Shown: positions 44,336 through 56,842, counted from the first letter of the stretch. The stretch: DNA of 64,000 nt from Euptelea pleiosperma (GCA_035048495.1 CM068553.1:16493190-16557189), one strand, 5' to 3'. Notes: generated from the letters alone by a model not told the origin. Numbers and translations: made by a program.

Positions 44336-45380
44336 CTTGCTCAAGAATTCTTGAATGTTATTAAAAAAAGTTCATGGATTTTCTTCATTTAACACCAATA
44401 AATAAAAAAAATAAAAGCCAAGCAGATATCAAACAACAACACTATATCGTAGTATGCGTTGTTCTCAGATGGCTATCACCATTATCAAGAAAAGCACTTA
44501 TCAGAAATAATAATAGATTAAAAGGTAGATATGTAGATAGAGAAAATAGATAAATAAATGGTTAGGTAGAGGTACATTATAAACACACAAAAAATTGCTA
44601 AAATGGGTAAAGCAGTAAAAAGACGAGAACCTCAAAAGATTGGATGGTAATATAAGTATAATAGAACCAAAACTATATGATAAGAATAATTTCCAATACT
44701 ATTTTTCATTTATCAAGGTTTCCAAATGTTTAGGAATCTGTTCATATTTGTTGAAAATATTTTTTCAAACATAAAAATTGGTAACATATATTATATATAA
44801 CAAATTTTCTTTAATTTTTAAAACAAGAATGGGTTTTAATCATGAGATTTTTTGAAAAATTTAAATTTGCGGGGTTGCTTTGCATTATTGAATATTTTGT
44901 ATTTTTTCGTGATGTTTAGAAAACACTGTGATTTGAAACATTTTTTTTCAAAAGATTAGGTTTTTTTTTTTAAAAGTCGGGTTTTAAATGGAGATTTGCT
45001 AACAATGTTCATGACTTTGACAGAGAATCATATAGGTTGGTCATATTGACAATGTCCATGCAAAACACGCCTCTTGCCTATTTGCATTGTCCCCGCTGAT
45101 TTTTTCCTATTTCTTGAGAATAAAACGACAACAAAAGAAAAAGAAACATGCTCTTTTTTAGCCACCACATGACTGCATTTGGGTAAGCTTAAAGCTTATA
45201 TTAAGTGCTTACTTAATGTTAAAGTGTTTGAAGTTGAGCTGTTCTAGCCGTTTGGTAACCATACAAGGAAAGAGCTTCTTTCCTTAAAAAATCTTTCTAA
45301 GGTGTTTAGTAAAAATATCTATTTTTGTAGTGACAAAAGCAAAAATTGTTGAAGTTTTGGTATTACAAAAAAACAGGATA
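44336..45380. other. AT-rich intergenic sequence
   Basis: No gene seen. AAGTGCTTA-type motifs from 45200 on may mark the start of a non-autonomous element that ends near 46010 with AAGTGCTTTTTAAA; the boundaries are not clear. Confidence 0.4.
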
Positions 45381-45615
45381 GAGTTGTAGTGGCACACACC
45401 TCTTAGTGTGGAATGGTGTGTGCAAAGAAGCTACACAAAAAAAAAACCACCGAGAGAGAAGAAGAAGAAGAAGAAGAAGAAGAAGACCACCACCAGGTAC
45501 ATCTTCTTCCCCCTCTATCTCTCTCTCTCATACCTGGCGGTGGGCGATAGGCCTCCTCATCATCTTCTTCTCCGGGCGGCGGGCCTCCTCCTCCTCTTCT
45601 TCTACTTCTTCTTCT

Positions 45616-45646
<31 letters not shown>

Positions 45647-45900
45647 CTTAAAAAAAAAACTCGCGTGTTTAATTTGGCCATGTCCACCCTGGTTTGCCGA
45701 TACAAGTGATAATTTTTTTTTAAGGGAGCTAGAGAGAGAGAGAGAGGTGCGGTGGTGGTAGTGAAGAAGAAGAGGACGGTGGTGATGGGTTCCTCTTCTT
45801 CATTCGTTTTTTTTTTCTCTTCAACTTTGGGTGTGTGTAGGTAAGTTGTGAGTGTCACTACAAAAAAGGTGTGTGCAAATAACGCCACCTTAAATTTTTT
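45380..45900. repeat. Microsatellite-rich patch
   Basis: (GAA)n at 45460-45486, (CTT/TTC)n around 45590-45620, (CT)n at 45618-45648 and (GA)n at 45731-45748. GTAGTGGCAC...GTGTGTGC at the left and its mirror at about 45850-45875 suggest a small element with inverted ends. The ORFs here are products of simple repeats. Confidence 0.6.
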
Positions 45901-46162
45901 AAGAACGATTTCCTACGAAAGCAATTAGCAAAAGTCATTCAGAAACCACTTCTGCATATGACGATTTAGAGTTAATCGGGCTTTTAAAAAGTGCTTTTTA
46001 AATTTTATCAAACGCATAGTTTTTTGACAAGTGTTGACTCATTGCAAATTTTAAGAGGTGAGACCCTTGTGTGTTTTATATGAGAATATTCTAAAGTTGT
46101 GTGAACCCCACATAAACATGTGGTGTTGAATATTCAAAGGCCAATTGCGCCAAGGGTTGAAG

Positions 46163-47878
46163 TTTTATTTTTTGCTAAATGCAAATTTATAAAGAAAGCG
46201 ATAAAAGAACAAGCCCCAAAGGGCGAAAGAGAGCACAAGGGAGAATCCCAAGTATCACCTACTCAGACAACAAATCTGAAGTAAGTCTGATCAGGGACCT
46301 CAACTAAAACCAGAAAAGGGGGACGACAACCCCACCACTGGGTCGAACCAGGTTGAAACCTAGCACCCATTTTGCACAACTATCCGTGCTAAGTTGGCTT
46401 CTCTCCATATCGTAGTGAACCAAATCCTATATAATTTGTTCTTGATGTCTTCCCATTTAGCTCTGAATATCCATGGAATATCATCCTCTTTGAAAGCTTT
46501 AATTGCCGGTTCCAAGTCAGATTCTATCCAAATATTTCTCCAACCTTGTATCAACGCAGTCTCGGCTCCTTCCACTATAGCGTTGCATTCAGTGATGTAA
46601 CTGGTTACCATGCCCAATCCGGCAATCAGAACACCCCTTGTGGTGCCAAAGGAATCTCGAAAATGAACTCCAAGACCTCCAATCCCCGGATTACCCCTCG
46701 ATGCTCCGTCACAATTGAGCTTGATCACACCCGAAGAGGGAAGGGACCAACAAGAAGGAAGGATTCCAGGAGCTTTCCTAAGGATTGGACCCAATCCAAG
46801 GTTCACAAGAATTGCCAAATCCGCAACTGAACTTGGCGGGCATGGACCCGAATTATCGACACCAACCTTCACGTTATGAAGGATCCAATGTAACACCTTA
46901 GAAGCCGTGACTTGAGCATTATCAAAAATAGCTCTATTACGTTCTTTCCAAACTCTCATAAGACTGTGCATTGCCCCAGACCTCCAAAGGCGTTTGAATA
47001 AGGGGATGCGGTTGTTATAAATGATGTTCAGGTTTGACCAGTCCAGAACCAAGGCTGACACCTGAAACACCTTCAATAGGCCAGCCACACCAGTTGGGTG
47101 AAATGACAACCAAAAAGCAAATGATTGCTGGACTCATTACTAGCTTTACACAAGACACATCTAGACGCTAGCATAACGCCTCTAATCTATAATGCATCAT
47201 CAGTTGGGAGTGCATCAGGTGTAATTTTCCATGCTAGAGCACCAGCACGCAGATGAAGACCTGATTTCCAGATCCATTTCGCCCAACTGAAAAGAGGTTC
47301 TTTCTTGCGAATAACCATGAAGGCTGATTTCACTGAAAATTTCCCATTGATGTTTGGCTTCCAAATGCGGTAGTCCTCCTTGTCAATCACTTGACCAAAG
47401 AGACTAATGTTCAGCCCAACACAACTAAAGACATTCGTAATTGCGTTTGGAATGCACCACAACCCGTTGGAGATGAGTGAATTCAAGATTGTGTTGCACT
47501 TACTCCACATGCAGGACTCTCCATTAATCATATATCCTTAACTGATGTATCACCCGCCCAAGGCTCTTTCCAGAGTTGGATCTTCTTACCATCTCCAACA
47601 AACCACGTAGAGTGTTTCCGAACCTCATTCAACGCCTTTTTGATTCCTGGCCAGATCGAAGATCTTTTATGGTAATCAATTAGGTCACCACACCTCATAG
47701 TGAACTTACCACGCATATAGATTGACCAATCATCTAATCCCTCCAACATTCCAGGGGGTTGAAGTAATCGCAGAGGAAATGGGAGAAATTTTTTGAAGCA
47801 GTGGCCAATCACATCGCTCCACAATCCCCTCTTCAAAAGCATGTCAAGGTTGTTCAAAAGCATTTCATCACCGCAGAG
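46163..47878 (-). mobile_element. LINE 3' half (zf-RVT, RNase H, short A tail)
   Basis: On the minus strand: WFVGDGKKIQLWKEPW near 47.57 kb; a zf-RVT stretch FSVKSAFMV...WIWKSGLHLRAGALAWK (47.33-47.24 kb); RNase H with NCDGASRGNPG (46.72 kb), ECNAIVEGAETAL (46.57 kb), IESDLEPAI (46.51 kb) and the REAN end (46.38 kb). The 3' end reads CTTTCGCCCTTTGGGGCTTG and closes with an A-rich tail at 46163-46174. It is broken by stops and 5'-truncated, and its 5' side is met by the MULE foldback at 47879. Confidence 0.8.
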
Positions 47879-48284
47879 GAGTAAAACTTCCATCACAGAG
47901 TTCTGACAGATGCTTCTGTCACAATGCAAAATACAGACCACGTGGCACACTCTTAGTGGATGCCGAGAGTATGGAAGTTTGAACTGTCCCTCAGTGGACC
48001 TCTAAACCAAAACTCAGCCCGATTAGTGATTTCTAAGCGATTCGATTGAAGTTATTTTCATGGGTTGATTTTAATGGTAGGAATTCGAGCATTATTGAGC
48101 GTTATTTGGGTGCAAAGATCCAAAGGTTGTAAATCGCTAATCAGGCTGAGTTTTGGTTTATAGGTCCATCGAGGGACTGGCCAAACATCCACACAGTCAG
48201 CGTCCACTAAGAGTGTGCCACGTGGCCTGTATTTTGCATTATGACAGAAGCATCTGTCAGAACGCTGTGGCAGAAGTTTTACTC
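47879..48284. mobile_element. Foldback Mutator-like MITE, 406 bp
   Basis: Inverted repeats of ~155 bp are highly similar, starting GAGTAAAACTTC and including TTCTGACAGATGCTTCTGTC and CACGTGGCACACTCTTAGTGG. The flanks ACCGCAGAG (47870-47878) and ACCGTGGAG (48285-48293) match at 7 of 9, consistent with an aged 9-bp TSD. The arms carry the GTTTGGCCAGTCC and AAACTCAGCC motifs of the local foldback family. Confidence 0.7.
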
Positions 48285-48327
48285 ACCGTGGAGCACCTAC
48301 TTAAACAAGTACCTATTGATCCGAATG

Positions 48328-48590
48328 CCACGTGGCAGACTTTTTGGGTCCACTGACCCATGAATGTTTGGCCCACTTCTTGGTGGACCTACACACCAAA
48401 AATCAGCCCGATTGATAATTTCTAGTTGTTGGGTCATGGGCTTCTCCGATGGATGAGTTCCAACCCAATGGGAAAAAAGTTCAAATCCAATGGCTAGAAA
48501 TCACCAATCAGGCTGATTTTTCATGTGTAAGTTCACCAAGGGGTAGGCCAAACATTCATGGGGTCAGTGGCCCACTCAGAGTCCGACTGT
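48328..48590. repeat. Foldback repeat, same family
   Basis: The left arm has CCACGTGGCAG, GAATGTTTGGCCCAC and CACACCAAAAATCAGCC. The right arm has the mirrors (AATCAGGCTGATTTTT, GGCCAAACATTCATGGGG). The centre is near TTCCAACCCAATGGG. Confidence 0.65.
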
Positions 48591-48639
48591 ACAGCACTGC
48601 TATTCAAAGTTTGATAGTGCCCCTCCTAAAATGCCACAT

Positions 48640-48905
48640 GACATACTCTCTTGGGCCCAGTGACCACTGAATGTTTGGCCCCCTCCTTGGTGGACCTACA
48701 AACAAAAAGTCATCCTGATTGATAATTTCCAACTGTTAGATTTTAGCTTTTTCATCATGGGCTTCACAAATAGGCCTATGGATAAGTTCCAATCCCATGA
48801 AGCCCGAGACGAAAAATAGCTCAAATCCAACTCCAAGAAATCATTAATCAGGCTCACTGTCAGTTCAGGGGTCAATGGGCTGAAAAGAGTTTACCACGTG
48901 GCCTT
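48640..48905. repeat. Foldback repeat, same family
   Basis: This is the next copy in the row. GAATGTTTGGCCCCC and AAAAAGTCATCCTGAT lie on the left; AATCAGGCTCACTG and TTTACCACGTGGCC lie on the right. The arms are more diverged than in the copy before. Confidence 0.55.
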
Positions 48906-49161
48906 TTGGGGAGGGGGTCCTATCATACTTTGTATAGGATCAAGTCCTATGCAAGCAGGACTCCCCGAAAGAGTGCCACTTGGCATTTTACGAAGGGTCC
49001 TATCAAGCTTCATATTAGGAATCAGTCCAATGGAAAATCTTGAAAAACTAATTTCTTACACCCGATTGTGGGGTCCACATAGAGAACATGTTGAACAATT
49101 CAACTGGACAGTAAGTTTTTCATACTCAGACGTGATTTTTAGCCACACCCCTTATTGGATA
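48906..49161. other. Repeat-derived spacer
   Basis: No gene. Two diverged copies of a GGTCCTATCA...AGCTT phrase (48917 and 48998) suggest an old duplication. Confidence 0.35.
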
Positions 49162-49628
49162 CTAGTGGGACGTGGCTCATCCCCGACAAAGCATGCATTT
49201 GCAAAAAATCGGGTGTTAGTGGTTGAGATCCACCGTCCAATTGGGGGATAAGATCTGAGCCTTTCTTTATATGAAGCTTGTAAGAGGGGGAGACAACTGA
49301 GCTGTTTTGTTATATAGACTAGTGGGTGCCCACCACACTCCCAACAAAGCATTTGCCAAAATAGGGTGTGATTGGCTGAGATCCACTGTCTAGTTGGGGA
49401 ATAAGATCTCAGCCCTTTTTTATTGAAGCCTACAAGAGGGGAGACAACTGAGCTCCCTTGTTATATAGACTTGTGGGTGACCCATGCCTACAGCACTCCC
49501 GACAAAGCATTTGACAAAATCGGGTGTGAGTGACTCAGATCTACCATCCGGAGTATAAGATCTCGGCCCTACTTTATTGTAGCCTATAAGAGGGGGAGAC
49601 AACTTAGCTGTACGTTTTGTTATATAGA
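49162..49628 (-). repeat. Tandem mini-Helitron-like units (three)
   Basis: Units at 49162-49318, 49319-49469 and 49470-49628 (151-159 bp). On the minus strand each begins TCTATATAACAAAA and ends in a short hairpin region (GTGCxGTxGGCAx type) about 12-15 nt before CTAG (CAAG in the third). Neighbours abut as CTAG|TCTATATAAC. Outer flanks fit A|TC...CTRR|T, the plant Helitron insertion rule. They are far too short to code. Helitron assignment is inference from the termini. Confidence 0.55.
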
Positions 49629-49731
49629 TACAAACCAAAAATCAACCTGGTTGGTTATCTCTAGCCATAGATTTTAGTACTTTTTAAGACACGAATCTAG
49701 CCATTGGATTCAGGTATATTACAAGATCTAC

Positions 49732-50076
49732 CATGTTGGAAAACATGGGATTGTAATGCACATGGGCAAAAATGGAAAATAACGACGCGATTCTGGGGGC
49801 GTCTCCGTTTTTTCCGTTATAACAGATTGTAATGCACATGGGCAAAAAATGGAAAATAACGTCGCTAAATTCAAATTTTCAATAACATTTATAACAGAAG
49901 ATAACGGACATTTTTAACAATTTTTTTTCAAAAAATAATGGTTGTTATTTTTGTTATAATGGAAAAATAACAGCCGTTATTTTTTGAGTGTTAAAACGGT
50001 ACATAATGTAATGGGGGAGGTTCATATCCATTGTAACGGCTGTTATTTTTGTTATAATGACTGTTTTTAAACCATG
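49732..50076. mobile_element. Probable hAT-like element with TAACGG array
   Basis: The ends CATGTTGGAAAAC and GTTTTTAAACCATG resemble the other hAT-like elements here. The interior is dominated by GTTATAACGG/CCGTTATAA-type repeats and ATTGTAATGCAC. No convincing TSD was found (4 of 8). Confidence 0.4.
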
Positions 50077-50657
50077 GTCTCTAAGAGTTTGCTGCGGGTC
50101 CCCACATTGTGGTTGGTCATCAAAGATTTACTCTTATCTGTATACATTTATGCCATTGGTGGGCCATCCTAAAGGTGATCTAGCTGATAGATATTATAGA
50201 TTGAGTGTACATCAACTTAGTATCGACCTAGAGTGGGATATCCCAAGCTCTAAACCGATCCCAAGGTCCAAACCAGCAATGGTCATCGAGATTCCAACAC
50301 AAATCCCGATGATCACTACACGAACCCCCAAAAACTACACAAATTTCCAAGAGCAACTAGCAAAATGGTTTGAATACATTCTATAATATCATCTTAATGC
50401 TGCCATCTGCCATGCTTTTGGGCCCATTGACCCCATTTATGTTTGGCACATATTTGGTGGACGTACACCAAATCCTAGCCTATATATTGAAGTTTCAGAT
50501 CACGAAAATCATAACCTAACGCAAAAAAATGAGTTGGAGTGAGTGGCCGAGATCCAACCCTCCAACATAGATGGATGGATTTGATCTCAACCATTCTTTA
50601 TCTTAATGAAGCCGGATAAGATAATGATAAGACAACTGAGCTATTTTGTTATATAGA
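50077..50657. other. Repeat-derived spacer with a diverged mini-Helitron-like unit
   Basis: No gene; the ORF at 50057-50386 starts inside the hAT-like element and has no recognisable domain. The last ~150 bp (from about 50500) end in GTTATATAGAC like the other Helitron-like units, but the other end is unclear. Confidence 0.4.
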
Positions 50658-51537
50658 CTAGTGGGTGCCCCGTGCCATCGACACTCCTCGACAAAGAATT
50701 TGCCAAAATCAGGTGAGTGGCGAAGATCCACCGTCCATTTGGGGGAGGATTAGATCTCGGCCCTTCTTTGTTGATGCTTATAAGAGGATGTATAAGTAGG
50801 GAGACAACCAATGTGTTTTGTCATATAGAATAGTAAATGGCCCATGCCCACGGCACTCTCAGACAAAAGCGTTTGCAAAAATTGGGTGCCTTCGGCACTC
50901 AAATGGTATAACAGACTGGGGCGTTATAACGGATTGTAATGTACAGAGGGAGAAATGGAAAAATAACAGTGTTGAAATTTAAATTTTGAATAAATTGAGG
51001 TCAAATGAGGCGGATTGAGTGGCTGAAATCTAACCGTCCACTTTAGATCGATGGATTTGATCTCAACCACTCTTTATCTAACCGTCCACATTAGATGGAT
51101 GGATAAGATAAAAGAATACAACTGAGTTGTCTTGATATATGAGTGGGTGGTTCGTGCTCGCGGCACTTTTCGCCAAAGTGTTTGTCAAAATCGGGTGGGA
51201 GTTAATCTTAGCCATCGATATGAAGCATACTAGATCTCAGCCACTCATTATTGAAGCCATATAAGATAAGAGGAGTATAAGAAAATCATTAAATTTCTGT
51301 TAAATTCTATTTTTTTTAATTTTAAAATTTGAATTTCAGCACCACTTTTTTCCCTTAAAATCATTAAAATCAATTTTTTCTATTTTTGCCCCTGGCCATT
51401 TCAATCCGTTTTAACGGTAATACCCCTCTTGAGGCATAAAAAGTGGGGCTCCTGAGCCTGACCCTTGGGCTATATGTAAATCCAATCCATTTCATTCCTT
51501 ATATGTAGGTAAATAGTAGGTGACCCATGCCCACGGC
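50658..51537 (-). repeat. Mini-Helitron-like units, expanded copy
   Basis: Units at 50658-50828 (171 bp, CTAG end), 50829-~51139 (longer, with a TAACGG patch) and ~51140-51510, then the start of another unit cut at 51537 by the solo LTR. The whole 50658-51531 stretch is repeated at 61651-62575 (about 90% by eye). Confidence 0.55.
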
Positions 51538-52707
51538 TGTCATGCCCTGAATTCGGGCTCACGGATCTGACCCGAACGCCTGAAAAATGACCCGTTTGCC
51601 CAAGATCCAGAATGTGATAAAAATAAAAAATAAAATGCTCTGAAATAATTCTTAAAAATGACCATAATTCATATTATATTAAAATAACAATATTTTGTAA
51701 AGACATTTTGGTTGAAACTTATATTTGATATGCTTTTTAAATTAATTTTTTAGAATTTAAGCAGATATGCGTTAAATTTTCTAAAAAATATAATTTCAAT
51801 AAAAAATTATGCTATTGATTATTTATTATTAAAAACTCATTTTAAGCATCTTTTGTGAAGACACTTTGCCTAAAAATGACATTTACTATTTTATTTTAGC
51901 AATTTAACTTAGAAATCTGCCCTAACAATAATGACACCTAGATAATACGTAAAAATAATTGTAAGCACTGTACATTAATAAAAATTAATGCATTGGTTAA
52001 GAATTCACAATCATATATTTAAAGAGTTAAATAAAAGAGTCTAGAAGTCAAATACTAATCATCCACATGATTTTAAAATTAAATAAAACTTTTAAATAAA
52101 AGATAATGCGAGTCTTTAACAATTAAGCCTATAAAAATTATACAAAAAAAATTATCTAGAATCCCGCATTGATCTTATCAACATTCTCACATTGCCCTCC
52201 GATCTTCCCATGCTATTATCGCCCTCATTGAGTACATCAACTCTGAAATTTACACCGTTCTCAATTAAGTCTGAAATGTTTGGTAAATACCATGAGCCAA
52301 AGCCCAGTAGATAATTCACTGTACACTGCATATTTATCGTAGATAATATCGCATATTCTAATTCAAAAATCATGGCATATGCATAATAGATAATATAAAC
52401 CAATAATGTTAACTAAGAATAATAAATATTTCTCACAATTAGTCCAATATCATTATTTTCATACGATTGTAACTATAATCGAATCTCGGGTCTCTTTTTC
52501 ATTCCCACGCCGGGAGTAGTCAAAAGGCTCTTCTGCAGGGGTTGGGGTACCCTTCTTAATTATTTTATTTCCACGGGTATCCATTAGGATCGCACTTAAA
52601 CCAACACTTCAATATTATACCGAATCATTATCTATAACCATTTTTTTTCCTGGCACACCAGCCGATCCAAATCACAATAATATCCATAACATCATCAATT
52701 AAGCACA

Positions 52708-55700
52708 TGATATTCGCTTAAAAATGCTTATTTTAAGCAATTATCACTTTAGCGTTATCGCACTCTCCTACGTGAAACTGCTCTATTTATCTACTTTTCT
52801 ACGTAAGAGTCTCTTTTATTGCGTAGAACACACTTTTCTAGATGAAATGGTATATTTGCATGCATTAAACACATTTTTGGCAGTTTAGATATAGTCGTTC
52901 TGATTAAGTTTCATTACGCGCTTTTTCTATCGCAGGAAACCTCGATTGGATGATTCTCGAGACTTGTGGGCCCAGATCGATCATGAAAGCCCATTATCAA
53001 AGCTTAAAGAGCCTATAGGCTATGACTAGGGTTCTAGACCCCCTGCCAGTGATTTTCTCACCATTTTCTGACATTTTCTCTCTCATCTCCCTAATTCTCT
53101 CTCCTCTCTCTAAATCTTAAATTTCTCTCTCCTAGCTCTAATCGACTCTCTCTCCTTGACCTATCACCATTATCCATCAAATCCACCGTTCGATCGCTAT
53201 CTGATCTATCCATCCTATGCATCCGACCATCCAATCGTGCCATCGATCAGTGAATCATCCATCCTATCACCCACCCGATTTTCATTGTAAAATCTCAGTC
53301 CCTAGGACACGTTTGATTATAGAGAAATGCCTCAAATGGTTGATTGTGGCTGAGAGCGCATAGCTTAATCTTCGAGGAAAGAAAAATGCATTTTCTTCGA
53401 TGAGTGTTTTCACGAGAAAAATGCATTTTTCTCCCTGGTGGGCCAAACGCACCCTAAGCCACGGCCTCGCAAGATGCCCACATCCATCTGCCCCATTGGC
53501 CCGCTTATCCTCGAGCCCATTGGCCCACTATCCTACTCACCCACCTTCTGGCCCATGGCCGATGCACTCTGGGCCCATGATTTTCACCATATTTCTAGGG
53601 CCCACTATCCCATGGCCTACGTCCTATCAAATTGTAAGGCCCATAGCCTATTCTCCATAACCCACTGGCCAAAACATCCAAGGGCCCACGCCTAGCAACC
53701 ACATTCTATGTATGGACCCCACTCTGGCTGCCACCTCACCCTTATTGAAGGGAGTCAATCCTTTTTTATCTCATCTTAACTAAACTCCATTCTTTTGTAG
53801 AGACAAATCTATAAGGGATTTCAAATCCAATGGCTAGCATTGCTGCCAAATAAAGAAGATATCTGTGGTTTTTAAAGTCGTGGAATTAATAGAGGACCTA
53901 ACGGTTTCCTAAAGTGAAGTCTCTTCTCATCCCTCCATACGAGATCCAACGATTGTTGAATCATGGGGCATCTCCCCTTGGGTTTAAAAAGAGAAGATGA
54001 ACCCTAATGGAGTTGGTCCTCTCCCCCCTCCTCTTTCTCTCTCCTATTTCTTCCTTCTTCTCTTTATTCTTTATCTTCTTCTCCACTTATTCGGCGAGCC
54101 AACTCCGGCGACTGGTTCTCTTTCTTTTTTTTCTTCTTCTTCTTGGTATTCTCCCACCGGAGTTGCAAGCCTGCAACTCCGGCCGCTAGCTGCTGCTCTT
54201 TGCTGCCGAAAAATAGCACCACCTCTATCTCCGTTGCCAGCGTGCAGCACAGCACCCCCATTTTCACCGTCTTCTTCTTCTTCTTCTTTTTCTTACAGCA
54301 AGAACTACCGCCCTTCACTCTAGCAAAGACCATCGAAGTGCCTGCAACACACAAACGGTGCTGGTTCTCTCCACCATTTGTGTCCTCTCCACGCCATCAA
54401 TGCCGGTGAACACCTCGCCTGCGCATCCCACTTGCTGCCTCTCCAACCCAGCCACCATACGGTAGGTATTCCTCTCCTCTTCTCCAACTCTTCTTCTTCT
54501 TCTCTTCTTCTCCTTCTTCGCCTTTTTCTCCTTCTTCTTCCACTTCCTACTCACCGGAGTTGCCACCTGCAACTTCCGCCCACCACTACCACTTGCCACC
54601 GTCTCCTTTATTCCACCATCACTGTAGATAGCCACCACCGTCAACAGCATCATCCCAACGCCTCCATCCTCATCACCAAGGCTTGACGAAGTTGCATGCG
54701 TGCAACTCCAGCGTCTCCTTCTTCCATAGCCACATGCTACCACCGTCAGCCTCTCCAATCACTGCCCAAGTTGCAGGTTTGCAACTCCGGCCCAAAGTTT
54801 TTACAACTTGGCCTGCTTCTCCCCTCTCTAGGTGTGCTTGTAACCTGCTCATCTACAACCCTCAAGTCCAAAACCAGTCCGCAGAACCACCTTCTCCTTC
54901 TCCATCTTCTTCTTCTCCTTCACGCTCTCAGCCACCACGTCACCAAAACCACTACCACTTCATGGCCTGCAAGTGCAGGCCATTGCCGCCTCCTTCTTCA
55001 TCGTCTTTCCCCTCCAAAAAAGCCATCAAAGTCACCACGACCTCACTTGGCCCGTTTTCATGGCCATCCCATTCTCGGGATGATTCACTCAAGATAAGTT
55101 CAAAAAAAAAATCTCTCTTCTCTTTCTCTCTCTACCATTTTCTTTCTCTTTCTATCACTTTCTCTCTCTTCTCTAGGTTCTCTCCCTAGAACCTTCACTT
55201 TCTCTCTACTTTCCTTTTCTAGATCTCAACCTTTCTCTCTCTAGGTTTCGTCCTCTAGTTCCTCTATCTAAGGTGAGTTTCTCTCTCTACCATGTTCTCT
55301 CTCATCCCCTTGTTTTTCTATTTAGGACTAGGTCTCTCATTTTCTCTCTCTAAATCCTCCATTTCTCTCTCTAATTTTCATGCTTTCTAGTTAGGTTTTC
55401 TTGCTGTTTTATGATTGTATGCACATTTGATAAATCAATAAAGCAATTTGATTATTATGTTTTGGTGTTTTTCAGTGCATCTTAATCCAGAAATTGTCAC
55501 TAAAATCATGTTTTCAATCTCCTACAATCACCACTCTCACCTCTCCATCAATTTTCTATAGAAATTATGTTATCTTATGTTCTCTTTTGCACTAACCCGA
55601 TTAATTCCAAGTGCGGATCGACATCCGACACGAATCCCTATGCTAGAATATCTTATTTTTGCAGGATTAATAACTGGATCAATTACAAATCTTGTTGAAA

Positions 55701-55744
55701 TTAGGGTTTTCGTAACTAACAATGCGAGAAAAACCTTACTTTCC
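52708..55744 (+). mobile_element. Solo LTR, 3.0 kb, TSD GCACA (copy A)
   Basis: It starts TGATATTCGCTTAAAAATGC. The TSD GCACA is perfect (52703-52707 and 55745-55749). The right end reads ACTTTCC, where copy B has ATTTTCA, so the terminal CA seems mutated. The middle is CT-rich with (TTC)n and four GAGTTGCA...TGCAACTC stem-loops at about 54.16-54.79 kb. ORFs of 100-168 aa in it are low-complexity Ser/Pro/Leu strings. It is nested in the LTR 51538-56498. Confidence 0.8.
54157..54182. repeat. Perfect 11-bp stem-loop in LTR copy A
   Basis: CCGGAGTTGCA, a 4-nt loop, then TGCAACTCCGG. Weaker versions follow at 54554-54579, 54689-54709 and 54768-54790. LTR copy B has versions at 59966-59990 and 60108-60129. 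Confidence 0.75.
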
Positions 55745-56498
55745 GCACATACATATAACGTGATTACTAAAGTAAAATAAGGGAGATTATCTATTAAAAT
55801 ATGTAGGTGTACCTACCTTGTTAGTTGATTTTCATCCGTACTTGAATCAATGGTGAAAAAGTTGCCGCGGATGTCCTTACCAATTGCCGTTAGATGAAGT
55901 TGGAATTCAAGTATGTCGAACGTCTCGATAACATGAATATTTTTGTCTCAAGGGGTAATGTCAAATGGTGAGACGTTATGGTGTTTCTAGGGCTTCGAAG
56001 GTTCTTTAAGTTCTTCTCTAATAGAGGTGCTTCAATGGAGGAAGATGGAGAAAGAGATGAGATGAATATTAATTGGAGTGATGGTTTAGGGTTTGTAAGA
56101 TTTTCCAAGCTCCCAATGCTTTATTAACTAGGTTTAGAAAGTATGGTTTCTAATTTTAAGTGATTTTCGTAACTTTAAAATGGGTGAATTTTATAACTCA
56201 CTAAAAGACCTATTTTAAGATGGATATGGGCTAAAATGGGCCTAAGGCCTATGGGTATTAAGTAGGCTTCATTTTAGATTATTATTAAGTCCAAAATGCC
56301 TATAAATTGGCCCTACCGGCCCACCCAACAAGTATAACTCACTAATTAGTTATTACAACAATGTCATTTATAGACCACAATAGAAATATAGTTAATTATC
56401 ATTCAAAATAAATTACAAAAAAAGAAATTAAGGAGTCAATTTTAACTTTTTAGAAATAATTTAGTCAAAATCCATGAACAAAAGTTCAGGGTATTACA

Positions 56499-56809
56499 AC
56501 GGCACTCATCGACAAAGCGTTTGTCAAAATAAGGTGTGAGTGACTGAGATCCACCGTCCATTTGGTGTGATAAGATCTCGACCATCCTTTATGAAGCATG
56601 ATAAGAGGGGGAGACAACCGTCCTATTTTGTTATATAGATGTGGGTGGCCTGTGCTCATGACACTCTCCAACAAAGCGTTTGCCAAAATCGAGTGTGAGT
56701 GGCTGAGATCCACTGTCTATTTTGGAGATAAGATCTTGGCCCTTCTTTGTTGAAACATATAAGAGGGGGTATAAGAGGGGGAGACAACTTCCCTGTTTTG
56801 TTATATAGA
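56499..56809 (-). repeat. Mini-Helitron-like units (continuation of the array)
   Basis: 56504-56639 completes the unit cut at 51537. A full unit follows at 56640-56809 (170 bp). Both end TGTTATATAGA|T on the plus strand, so on the minus strand they start A|TCTATATAACA. Confidence 0.55.
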
Positions 56810-56842
56810 TGTATATGGCATTTGTTACATCATATATCTATA

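Larger units (their letters stand above)
51538..56498 (+). mobile_element. Solo LTR (chromovirus-like ends), TSD ACGGC, carrying a nested LTR
   Basis: It starts TGTCATGCCCTGAATTCGGG and ends TTCAGGGTATTACA, an end pair typical of plant Ty3/gypsy LTRs. The 5-bp TSD ACGGC is perfect (51533-51537 and 56499-56503). Without the nested LTR (52708-55744 plus its TSD) it is about 1.9 kb. There is no internal region, so it is a solo LTR. The insertion point is the hairpin region of a mini-Helitron-like unit. The orientation is taken from the TG/CA ends and is tentative. Confidence 0.75.

Noticed and set aside
42311..45380. A possible second host gene in the AT-rich interval
   Set aside because: No ORF above chance, no recognisable domain, and about 1.3 kb of it is a tandem duplication.
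45406..45888. ORFs around the microsatellites
   Set aside because: Products of GAA, CTT and CT repeats on both strands.
53997..55189. Long overlapping ORFs (up to 168 aa) on both strands
   Set aside because: They are Ser/Pro/Leu- or Lys/Arg-rich products of (TTC)n and CT-rich LTR sequence, lie wholly inside LTR copy A, overlap in several frames and show no domain.
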